Notes under the pieces: generated by a model
What the model was told of the DNA's origin: nothing
The model's database searches: none
What the model saw: the letters and a program-made list of their open reading frames with translations, nothing else
DNA from: JBLHZY01 sp050633265
GTDB lineage: Bacteria; Pseudomonadota; Alphaproteobacteria; Rhodobacterales; Rhodobacteraceae
DNA length: 64,000 nt
Assembly (NCBI GenBank): GCA_050633265.1
Contig: JBOEGE010000010.1
Location: 1 to 64,000, forward strand
Direction: 5' to 3'
Shown: positions 51,114-58,796 of the stretch, piece after piece
How positions within the stretch are numbered: the stretch's first letter is position 1
Layout of the letters: each line of letters starts with the position of its first letter
Program-made: the position numbers and the translations under genes

Positions 51114-51625
51114 AGCAAAGACAGGCATATACACGGCGGCAATTTGGCGGCCTTCTGGGCGCAGGCCTGCTCCTTCCCAAGCCGGGCATGGCGCAAAGCC
51201 CTCGTGAAATCACATGGGATGATTTGATCCCTGCGGGCGTTCCTTATTCCGAGGTCATCGGCCAGGGCGATCTGGATGAAGAAAACGATAAATGGGCGCC
51301 AATCTTTGATGAAAACGGCGCCAAGTTGAACCTTGAGCTGGATGGCCAGAGGATCAAGATGCCGGGCTATATCATCCCTTTGATAAGCGGTTCGGAAGGG
51401 GTTACGGAATTCGTTCTTGTGCCATATATGGGCGCTTGCATTCACGTCCCGCCGCCACCACCCAACCAGCTTGTTTTCGTCACAACAACCGAGCCATGGC
51501 CCAGTGATCAGCTCTGGGATGCGATCTGGGTGACCGGGCTTTTGACGGCCAATATGCAATCAACCTCCCTTGGCGATATTGGCTATGAAATAACAGCGAG
51601 CTCAATCGAGAAATACGAATGGTAA
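51110..51625 (+). CDS. DUF3299 protein with Tat signal
   Basis: About 171 residues. The N-terminus TRRQFGGLLGAGLLL is a twin-arginine signal, so the protein is exported folded. The mature part has the DUF3299 pattern (MPGYIIPLISGSEGVTEFVLVPYMGACIHVPPPPPNQLV), with Cys and His that could bind metal. DUF3299 is part of the Zrg-type cluster. The start overlaps the permease stop. Confidence 0.85.
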   Translation: MKQRQAYTRRQFGGLLGAGLLLPKPGMAQSPREITWDDLIPAGVPYSEVIGQGDLDEENDKWAPIFDENGAKLNLELDGQRIKMPGYIIPLISGSEGVTEFVLVPYMGACIHVPPPPPNQLVFVTTTEPWPSDQLWDAIWVTGLLTANMQSTSLGDIGYEITASSIEKYEW

Positions 51626-51629
51626 GCGC

Positions 51630-51791
51630 GGTAAGCCGCCAAAACTGTCAGAAAAACAGCAAGGTGAGCTGACCCGGACGCACGCGACCAAAGAACACGC
51701 CATCAGCGATCTGGCCAAGGTGGTCTCAGGCTCTGGGCCAGCCGTCTGCCAGACACTATCTTGCGATCACAAACGCCGATCAGGTCAATAA
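51630..51791 (+). pseudogene. Remnant of a serine resolvase/invertase (C-terminal HTH)
   Basis: Translation from 51630 gives KPPKLSEKQQGELTRTHATK followed by an ISDLAKVVSGSGPAVCQTL helix-turn-helix, clearly the DNA-binding tail of a Tn3/invertase-type serine recombinase, with a stop at 51789. The catalytic N-terminal domain is absent. It is a fossil of a mobile element or plasmid resolution system next to the replicon backbone. Confidence 0.75.
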
Positions 51792-51966
51792 GCTCATCAA
51801 AAGCGCCGTGGACGACAACACGCACCAAGCGCCCGGAAATCCTTGGCCGTCTATTTCGCCCCCAGCCGTAAGTGATCCCTAAAAGCCATTTCGAACCCGC
51901 GCCTTGGTGCTTACAGCATTGCCGTTGGCTGTATTGCTGGTATTTAGGGGGCGTTAGGATTTACAG

Positions 51967-53280
51967 ATGAATGATCAACCAATCCCAAGAATTGTTATCG
52001 TCGGCGGCGGGGCAGGGGGGCTGAACCTTGCCACAAGATTAAGCCGTTCCATGGGCCGCAAAAAGCTTGCGGATATCGTGCTTGTTGATGAAAACCTCTC
52101 GCATATCTGGAAGCCATCGCTTCATGAATTTGCAGCAGGCACGAAGGGCCCCGAAGCGGAAATCAGTTTTCTTGAGCACTCAAACCGCAATGGTTACAAA
52201 TTCCGTCTCGGGCGCTTTGCAGGCATCGATTACCAAGGCCGCAAGGTCATGCTTGATCCGGTTGTAAGCGAAAACCAAGTCGCGCTTTCGCCTGCGCGGG
52301 CGGTTGCATATGATTTTTTGGTGCTTGCGATTGGCAGCCGCTCGAATGATTTTGGCACGCCGGGCGTTGCAGAACACTGTTTGTTTCTTGATACCCCAAC
52401 CCAGGCCAAACGCCTTCAAACAGAGATTTTGAACCTATGCCTGCGCCTGGAAACGGGCGCGCTTGAAGGCAAAGGCAAAGCGGTGCGCATCGCGATTGTT
52501 GGCGGGGGTGCGACCGGGGTCGAATTGGCGGCTGAGTTGCGCGAGGCGACCGAGCAATTGGGCCGCAACGGCATCGAAAAGCTGCGCCTTCCTGATACGG
52601 TTTCCATCACGGTTATTGAAGGCGCGGATAGATTGGTTGCGGCGCTGCCAGTGGATATTTCCGAAAAGGTGCGCAAAGAGCTGTCGGCCTTGGATATAGA
52701 TGTGCGATTGAATACCCGCGTAACAGGGGTTTCGGAAAAATCCATTGCATTGGGCGAAGATGGCTTCTTGGATGCAGAGATCGTTGTTTGGGCCGCTGGC
52801 ATCCGCAGCAATGAAGCTTTGGCATCCGCTGCGGATCTAGAAGTTGGCAGTCTTGGGCGATTGAAAGTTAAGCCAACGCTGCAAACGACGCGCGATGATA
52901 ATATCTTTGTTCTGGGGGATGCGGCCGATTGTTTTTGGCCCGAAAAAGACAGCCCATTGCCGCCGCGCGCGCAAGTCGCTTCCCAACAGGCGGTGTTTTT
53001 AGAAGGCCAGATCAAAAGAGCCGTGAGCGGGCACCCTCTCACCGCGTTTCGCTATACGGATCGCGGCTCTTTGGTTGCGCTTAGCTCGAATGCCGCGATC
53101 GGATCATTGATGGGGCGGGCTCTTGGCACCATGACGATAAAAGGATGGCTTGCCCGGCGCGCCTATAAATATCTTCACTATCAGCATGAAGCTTCCATTC
53201 AGGGGCATTTCAGAGCATTGCTCCATACGGTCCTTGCCACGGCAATGCGGCGTGTCAGACCACGATTGAAGTTACACTGA
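51967..53280 (+). CDS. ndh: Type II NADH dehydrogenase
   Basis: 437 residues with two dinucleotide motifs: FAD (IVIVGGGAGGLNLATRL) at the N-terminus and NADH (IAIVGGGATGVELAAEL) near residue 177, the ATG-like VWAAGIRSN and the second FAD contact VLGDAADCFWP. A C-terminal amphipathic region binds the membrane. It passes electrons from NADH to quinone without proton pumping. It starts a unit continuing into bioMNY with 7-base spacing, an unusual partner for biotin uptake. A TATTTAGGGGGCG sequence like the origin iterons lies just upstream. Confidence 0.9.
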   Translation: MNDQPIPRIVIVGGGAGGLNLATRLSRSMGRKKLADIVLVDENLSHIWKPSLHEFAAGTKGPEAEISFLEHSNRNGYKFRLGRFAGIDYQGRKVMLDPVVSENQVALSPARAVAYDFLVLAIGSRSNDFGTPGVAEHCLFLDTPTQAKRLQTEILNLCLRLETGALEGKGKAVRIAIVGGGATGVELAAELREATEQLGRNGIEKLRLPDTVSITVIEGADRLVAALPVDISEKVRKELSALDIDVRLNTRVTGVSEKSIALGEDGFLDAEIVVWAAGIRSNEALASAADLEVGSLGRLKVKPTLQTTRDDNIFVLGDAADCFWPEKDSPLPPRAQVASQQAVFLEGQIKRAVSGHPLTAFRYTDRGSLVALSSNAAIGSLMGRALGTMTIKGWLARRAYKYLHYQHEASIQGHFRALLHTVLATAMRRVRPRLKLH

Positions 53281-53287
53281 AGACAAG

Positions 53288-54049
53288 ATGAATATGGACC
53301 GCCGCAAATATTCCTCCAGCGCCGCCGTTGCCTCGACGCTCTCACTGGCCAATGTGGGCTACAGTGTTGATGGGTTTAAAATTCTAAGCGAGCTATCGTT
53401 TCAGACCGCATCGCATAGGGTAGGGATCGTTGGGCGCAATGGTTCGGGAAAATCGACGCTCGCGCGCCTTTTGGCCGGGTTGATTGCGCCGACAGAAGGC
53501 CGCATCGAAGTGAATGGGCGAAACCTTGCAAAAGATCGCAAAGCGGCATTGGGCGAAATTGGCATTCTTTTCCAGAATCCAGATTATCAGATTATCTTCC
53601 CAACGGTTGAAGAAGAAATATCCTTTGGGCTGCGCCAACTGGGCAATTCCAAAGCCAAAGCGAAAACCAAAGCGCTTGAAACGCTTGCGGTCTTTTCAAA
53701 ATCTCACTGGGCGGATGCGCATATCAGCAGGCTTTCGCACGGCCAGAAACATCTTGTTTGCCTGATGTCGGTTGTCGCGATGAAGCCCAAGGCCATCATT
53801 CTGGACGAGCCATTTACCGGGCTCGACATCCCGACAAAAGCTCAGTTGAACCGGTATCTTGCGCAGTATGACGGGACTTTGATCCATATTAGCCATGATC
53901 CTGAGGATTTGCAGCGCTATGATCATATCCTTTGGATGGAGCGCGGCGGGATCGCGCGCGCTGGTGAACCGGGCGATGTTTTGGCAGCCTATACCGCTGA
54001 GATGAATGCATTGGGAGGTTTGGATGATATCTCTGACCTCACCGGTTAA
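53288..54049 (+). CDS. bioM: Biotin ECF transporter ATPase BioM
   Basis: The 253-residue ABC ATPase has Walker A GRNGSGKST, Q-loop LFQNPDYQI (typical of ECF ATPases), signature RLSHGQKHLVCL and Walker B AIILDEPFTGLD. Followed by bioN (26-base overlap) and bioY, giving the bioMNY order known from alphaproteobacteria. Confidence 0.93.
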   Translation: MNMDRRKYSSSAAVASTLSLANVGYSVDGFKILSELSFQTASHRVGIVGRNGSGKSTLARLLAGLIAPTEGRIEVNGRNLAKDRKAALGEIGILFQNPDYQIIFPTVEEEISFGLRQLGNSKAKAKTKALETLAVFSKSHWADAHISRLSHGQKHLVCLMSVVAMKPKAIILDEPFTGLDIPTKAQLNRYLAQYDGTLIHISHDPEDLQRYDHILWMERGGIARAGEPGDVLAAYTAEMNALGGLDDISDLTG

Positions 54050-54638
54050 AACCAAGGCGCATAGCTGGCCTGCCGGGGCGAAATTGTTTGGGCTTTGCGC
54101 CGTGACCATGATCCTATTTTTCGTTGAGAACCTGGCCCTGCAAGGCGCTTTCTTCGCGTTTGTTCTGATCCTCTATGGGCTGGCCGGGCGCAGGTTTTTC
54201 ATTGCGGGGATGCGCCAGCTCAGGCTTCTTTGGCCCTTCGTTGTGATCGTTGGGATATGGCATGTTTGGACGGGTGATTATGGGGTCGGAGGGATTGTTA
54301 TTCTGCGGCTTTTGTCTGCGGTTGCTTTTGCCAATCTCATAACGATGACGACCCGACTGTCAGATATGATTGATGTGCTGCGCGTTCTTACAGGCCCGCT
54401 TTCCCGGCTGGGATTAAGGGCAAATGTCTTGGAATTGGCGATTGCATTGGTCATAAGGCTCACACCTGTTCTTGTCCAAAAAGGAGCCTTGCTTTCCGAA
54501 GCTTGGAGGGCGCGCTCTCCAAGAAAAGCGGCTTGGCATATCATCTTACCTTTCACCGTGCTCGCGCTGGATGACGCGGATCACGTTGCAGAAGCTCTGC
54601 GCGCACGCGGTGGATTTGACTCATTGGAGAACATATAA
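54024..54638 (+). CDS. bioN: Biotin ECF transporter transmembrane protein BioN
   Basis: About 204 residues with five or six membrane segments and the T-component Arg motif in the C-terminal EAWRARSPRKAAW region and EALRARGGF, which couple to the ATPase. The ATG at 54024 has GGGAGG upstream, inside the 3' end of bioM. Confidence 0.92.
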   Translation: MISLTSPVKTKAHSWPAGAKLFGLCAVTMILFFVENLALQGAFFAFVLILYGLAGRRFFIAGMRQLRLLWPFVVIVGIWHVWTGDYGVGGIVILRLLSAVAFANLITMTTRLSDMIDVLRVLTGPLSRLGLRANVLELAIALVIRLTPVLVQKGALLSEAWRARSPRKAAWHIILPFTVLALDDADHVAEALRARGGFDSLENI

Positions 54639-55202
54639 ATGGAAAAAAACGTCGCCATGATCGCGCTCTTTGCGGCTTTGATCGCAGCGCTTGGGCTGAT
54701 CCCGAAAATCACACTTGGGTTTGGGGTGCCGATCACCGCCCAAAGCTTAGGGGTCATGCTCTGCGGGAGTGTTCTGGGCGCAAAACGCGGCGGTTTGGCG
54801 GTTTTGTTGTTCCTGTTGCTCGTGGCGATCGGTTTGCCGCTGCTTTCGGGCGGAAGAGGGGGGCTTGGCCTGTTTGTATCCCCCACGGCAGGCTTTCTGT
54901 TTGGCTGGCCGGTTGCGGCCTTTGTCACGGGGTGGATTGTTGAGAATTGGCGGGGCGCGCCCCTTGCGCTTGTTGCCGGTCTTGCCTCGGTCGTTGGCTG
55001 TATTGTTGTGATGTATATCTTTGGGATTGTTGGGCTGTCTTTGGCGCTTGAGAAATCGTTGAGCCAAGCTGCACTGCTTGTAACGGCTTTCATTCCCGGG
55101 GATATTATCAAGGCGGTCATCGCCGGATTGCTCACCGCGGCCCTTGCCAAGGCGCGCCCCGCGAGCATTTTATCGCGCGCTGGAAAGAGCGATGCGGTCT
55201 GA
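54639..55202 (+). CDS. bioY: Biotin-binding S component BioY
   Basis: The 187-residue protein has six membrane segments and the BioY motifs (ITLGFGVPITAQSLGVML, LPLLSGGRGGLGLFVSPTAGFLFG). It binds biotin in the membrane. It starts at the base after the bioN stop and overlaps the nitroreductase gene by 11 bases. Confidence 0.94.
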   Translation: MEKNVAMIALFAALIAALGLIPKITLGFGVPITAQSLGVMLCGSVLGAKRGGLAVLLFLLLVAIGLPLLSGGRGGLGLFVSPTAGFLFGWPVAAFVTGWIVENWRGAPLALVAGLASVVGCIVVMYIFGIVGLSLALEKSLSQAALLVTAFIPGDIIKAVIAGLLTAALAKARPASILSRAGKSDAV

Positions 55203-55890
55203 GTTCAAAGACCTCTTGGCAAGGCGCAGATCGATCCGGGCCTTCACCGGTGATCGGGTTGATCGCGCCACATTAGAGCGCATCCTTATGGCCGCGCGCC
55301 AAGCGCCAAGCGGTGCAAACCTGCAACCGGGCAAATTCCATGTCCTGACAGGGCCGGCGCTGAACCGTCTCAAAGCGCGGCTTACGCTTGCTATGGAGCG
55401 GGATGAACCAATGGGTAGCGAGTATTCTTATTTCCCGGATAAGATGTCCGCTGAGCTAAAAGAACGCCAGCGCCGGGCCGGGTTTGCGCTTTATGAGGCT
55501 CTGGGAATTCAGCGGCGAGATGTTGAAGGAAGGCGCGCCCAGTTTGCCAAAAACTACGCCTTTTTTGACGCGCCAGTTGGGATCATAGCCACCATTGATC
55601 GCGATATGGGCAAGGGCTGTTTTATGGATTTGGGCATGTCCATTATGGCGCTTTTGCTAAGTGTTGAGGCAGAGGATCTTGGGGCAACGGGGATCGGGGC
55701 CCTTGCGAATTATGGTGCGATTGTTCACGCGCATCTTGGCCTGCCCGCGGGGGAAATGGTTGTTTGCGGAATTGCCCTAGGGGTGCCAGATCACAAGGCG
55801 CGGGTGAACCAATTTCGCACAGAGCGCCAAGAGCTTGCAGACTTCACAACATTTGCCGGGTTTGATGATGAAGACCCGGCCGCATCCTGA
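55192..55890 (+). CDS. Nitroreductase-family flavoprotein
   Basis: About 232 residues with the nitroreductase FMN-binding N-terminus (RRSIRAFTGDRVDRATLERIL, AARQAPSGANLQPGKF) and a C-terminal GIALG/VPDHK region. The ATG at 55192 overlaps the bioY stop. It is co-transcribed with bioMNY, which is unusual; a role in redox recycling of biotin sulfoxide or another flavin reaction is a guess. Confidence 0.88.
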   Translation: MRSEFKDLLARRRSIRAFTGDRVDRATLERILMAARQAPSGANLQPGKFHVLTGPALNRLKARLTLAMERDEPMGSEYSYFPDKMSAELKERQRRAGFALYEALGIQRRDVEGRRAQFAKNYAFFDAPVGIIATIDRDMGKGCFMDLGMSIMALLLSVEAEDLGATGIGALANYGAIVHAHLGLPAGEMVVCGIALGVPDHKARVNQFRTERQELADFTTFAGFDDEDPAAS

Positions 55891-55901
55891 TCAATCGGCC
55901 C

Positions 55902-57002
55902 TTAAGGCTCAAGCACAACGGCGGTGCCTAACCCGCCAGCCGCCGCAATCGCCATAAGGCCATATCCGCCTCTTGAATTCATCTGATGAAAAAGCTGGGC
56001 CGCAAGAACTGCCCCAGAGGCCCCAATTGGATGGCCGCGGGCAAGCGCTCCGCCCCAAAGATTGACGACAGAGGGATCAATTTCTGCGCCCTCTTGGCAA
56101 GCAATCGCCTGAACCGCGAAAGCCTCCATTATTTCCGCTGTTGTGATGTCTTTTGGCTGAAGCTGCGCGGCTGCAAGCGCCTGTTGAATGGCCAGAACCG
56201 GCGCCAATCCCGGCATTTCGGGATCATCGCCCAATGTGCAGCCCGCGCGCAAACGGGGCCCATCAAGCCCGCGCTTTGCCGCCCATTGCGCAGAGGCCAT
56301 AACCACAAATGCCGCGCCGTCTGCCGCCACTGCCATATTTGCAGCCGTTATATCGCCGCAGACAACGCCCGCTTTTTTGCAATGTTTGTCAGACAGTTGG
56401 CGGGTAAAACTGTCGATACTCTGGCCCTGCATTTCAACGATATGAGGGCGGGGGGCGCGCGCTGCATTGGCATGGCTTTGGATGGCCCATGCGTCTTGGT
56501 CCGCGCGCGAGATATTGAGGCGCTTGGCGAGAAGATCTGCGGCTTGCGCCATGTCAGGATCGCGGTCTTCCCAAGGCGTAAACCGAGCCTGAAAATACTG
56601 AACGGGCGCGCGGCCATCGGCAAAGGTTTTGAACCGCAGCGGTTGCCTGGAATAGCTTTCGGCCCCGCCTGCGATAACAAGGTTGCAGCGGCCCGAGCGA
56701 ATGAGAGCATCGCCAATCAAAAGAGCATCGAGCCCGCCGACACATTGGCGATCAAACGACAGCCCCGCCACCCGATTTGGCAGATTGGCTTTCAGCGCGA
56801 TGATGCGCGCAGGGTTGCCGCCACCACCCAGCGAATTGGCAACGATGAGCTCATCAATATCCGCATGAGAGACGCCAGCATCCGCCATCGCCGCGATCAA
56901 GACCGGGGCCGCGAGCTCTTCGATCGACAGTTGCGACAAGGCTCCGTTGCGCGGTGCAATTGGGCTGCGCCTTGCCGAGAGTATAAGAGAAGGCCCCGTC
57001 AT
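55902..57002 (-). CDS. Thiolase-family protein lacking the second catalytic cysteine
   Basis: 366 residues. The nucleophile is present (DRQC87VGGLDAL), as is the GHPIGASG histidine (His324), but the C-terminal Cys-x-Gly motif reads IAAAGGLG, with Ala353 in place of the cysteine that acts as acid/base in thiolases; NEAFA is MEAFA. The enzyme is also about 30 residues shorter than usual. It overlaps the acyl-CoA ligase gene by ATGA, so the ligase product is probably its substrate. A ketosynthase-like or altered Claisen activity is possible. Confidence 0.88.
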   Translation of the reverse strand: MTGPSLILSARRSPIAPRNGALSQLSIEELAAPVLIAAMADAGVSHADIDELIVANSLGGGGNPARIIALKANLPNRVAGLSFDRQCVGGLDALLIGDALIRSGRCNLVIAGGAESYSRQPLRFKTFADGRAPVQYFQARFTPWEDRDPDMAQAADLLAKRLNISRADQDAWAIQSHANAARAPRPHIVEMQGQSIDSFTRQLSDKHCKKAGVVCGDITAANMAVAADGAAFVVMASAQWAAKRGLDGPRLRAGCTLGDDPEMPGLAPVLAIQQALAAAQLQPKDITTAEIMEAFAVQAIACQEGAEIDPSVVNLWGGALARGHPIGASGAVLAAQLFHQMNSRGGYGLMAIAAAGGLGTAVVLEP

Positions 57003-58297
57003 CGCTTGGCAATCCGTTCTTTGAGAGCGGGCAGGTCTGGTTTACCGGAAGGGAGCAGAGGAAGCTTTGAAATGGCCCAAACCTCCTTGGGAACATAGGG
57101 CGCACCCAGCATATTTCGGCAATGTTGGCGCAGGGTCGCAGGGCTTACCTCTAACGAAGGGGCCACGATGAAGCAAATCGCGCGATGCCCTCGCTTTTCA
57201 TCCGGGATGGTCACAACCGCGCAGTCTTCTACATTGGGCAGCGATAAAACAGCGGCTTCAATCGCCTCGGGATGAACATTCACATCCGAAATGGTAACCA
57301 TCCGATCGGCGCGCCCTTTCAAGAACAGGTAACCTGCGGCATCTTGATAGCCAATCTCGCCGCTGCACACAAACCCATCAGAATCGATGGGCATTGGGGT
57401 TTTCTGATCGGTATATCCCTCAAACAGATAGGGGCTTTTCACAAAGATTTCGCCCGCATCCGCGCTCTGCTCCTGCCGCTGCCCAGCCAATCGCAGCTGC
57501 ACCTTGGGGTAGGGTCGCCCAACAGAGCCAGGCGGGGTGCTGGCATCTGCAATGGTCACAAAACTTGTTTCGCTTGTGCCGTAGAATTGGATGATTTCGG
57601 CCTTCGGAAAGAGATGCGCAAGGCGATTTTTGGCGGGCTCAGTCAACATTCCGCCCCCAACAAAGACAATGCGCATCCCATTCAGGAGGGCAGGGCTCAC
57701 CGCATGTTGCGCGGCGGTGTTGAGGCTCTCAAGCTGGGTCGGAGTTGCGTAAAGCACAGTGGCGCAGAGGTCGGCCAAGGCTTGAAGTTGCCGCTTGGGC
57801 GGGTGCCCAGACAAGACACAAAGATCGGCGCCGATATGAAGCGCCTCCAAGGCCGCAAACAGGCTTAACGAATGGCCCAACGATCCTAACACAGCATAAA
57901 CATCGGATGGGCCAGCCTTAAAATGCTGTTGTGTGATTTCAAAGCTGCGGATCCACGAACTGGGGCGACGGCGAATTGTTTTGGGGCGCCCGGTGCTGCC
58001 CGATGTCTCGCATTCGAGCCATTGCGCCGCGCCGTTGCGGATCTCGATCGGGTTGGACCCTCGTTGAGAGGCGCGGATGCTCGCTTCGCTCTCCACCCCC
58101 TGAACAAGCGCAACAACACCCGGCGCGTTTGGCGTCAGAATGACGCTGTAGCGATTGCGAGAGAATCTGCGATCCGAGGTCATTTGCCACATCCAAACGG
58201 TCTTTTCTTTTGGAAGCCGTGCGGGTTCATAGCGCGTATTGCCCAAGGAAGGCGCTGTGAAGCTGGGCCTCTGGGCAAGAAGGCGGAGAAAATTCAT
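56999..58297 (-). CDS. AMP-dependent acyl-CoA synthetase (ANL family), short
   Basis: 432 residues with the AMP-binding P-loop ETSGSTGRPK, the YGTSE motif (QFYGTSETSFV), the hinge DG..CSGEIGY and the C-terminal catalytic lysine in LPSGKPDLP. The N-terminal part is reduced compared with common 500-550 residue ligases, similar to short aryl- or pimeloyl-type ligases. It is the first gene of a two-gene operon with the unusual thiolase, convergent with the bioMNY-nitroreductase operon. Confidence 0.88.
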   Translation of the reverse strand: MNFLRLLAQRPSFTAPSLGNTRYEPARLPKEKTVWMWQMTSDRRFSRNRYSVILTPNAPGVVALVQGVESEASIRASQRGSNPIEIRNGAAQWLECETSGSTGRPKTIRRRPSSWIRSFEITQQHFKAGPSDVYAVLGSLGHSLSLFAALEALHIGADLCVLSGHPPKRQLQALADLCATVLYATPTQLESLNTAAQHAVSPALLNGMRIVFVGGGMLTEPAKNRLAHLFPKAEIIQFYGTSETSFVTIADASTPPGSVGRPYPKVQLRLAGQRQEQSADAGEIFVKSPYLFEGYTDQKTPMPIDSDGFVCSGEIGYQDAAGYLFLKGRADRMVTISDVNVHPEAIEAAVLSLPNVEDCAVVTIPDEKRGHRAICFIVAPSLEVSPATLRQHCRNMLGAPYVPKEVWAISKLPLLPSGKPDLPALKERIAKR

Positions 58298-58796
58298 CTG
58301 GCATAAGCGGCGGTCCCATTAGTTCTTTACGCTTGCTGCCAAGATTTCAGGCCCATTCCGCCCTTGATCGAAGCCATTCAGCCCCGCGCTGAAACAGCAC
58401 TTCTTTATAGAGATATTCAAGATTTTCAAATTTAATTCATGGCGCTTTGGCTGTCTGACATAAGTTGAGCAATCTCTAAAGGCGCGCGCTGTGTATCAAC
58501 TGTAATTTAACATAAGATAGATTATCCGCATTAAAGGCCAGCTGCTGCGGGCGCAAAACATGATCGTAAGGCCGCCGGCGCCGCGCAGTAGATGAGGGCA
58601 GAACGGCGCCGGGACGGTTTGCCAAGGTGTGATTGAGCAAGTCAAATAATGGCGCGCGCTATAGGTATTCCATCCCCCAGCACGGCCAAAGTTGCCGATC
58701 ATTTCCGCTTACTTACCAACACCCGCTGGCACGGTTTCCGATATGGCACACACAAGCGGAATTCGCACCGGCGGCTGCTGGTGGTTGGCTGCGCAT
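58298..58796. other. Intergenic region upstream of the ligase and downstream of wzc
   Basis: 499 bases with no supported gene; the first 230 are AT-rich and probably hold the ligase promoter. A hairpin CCGGCGCCG (58575-58583) / CGGCGCCGG (58604-58612) with a 20-base loop may end wzc transcription. A short frame at 58649-58912 has no family resemblance. Confidence 0.35.
58575..58612 (-). terminator. GC-rich hairpin downstream of wzc
   Basis: A perfect 9-bp stem as described for this gap, about 185 bases after the wzc stop in the direction of transcription. No T-run follows, so its terminator role is uncertain. Confidence 0.35.

Noticed and set aside
55986..57098. Plus-strand frame of 370 codons opposite the thiolase
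   Set aside because: Shadow frame; the thiolase motifs are on the minus strand.
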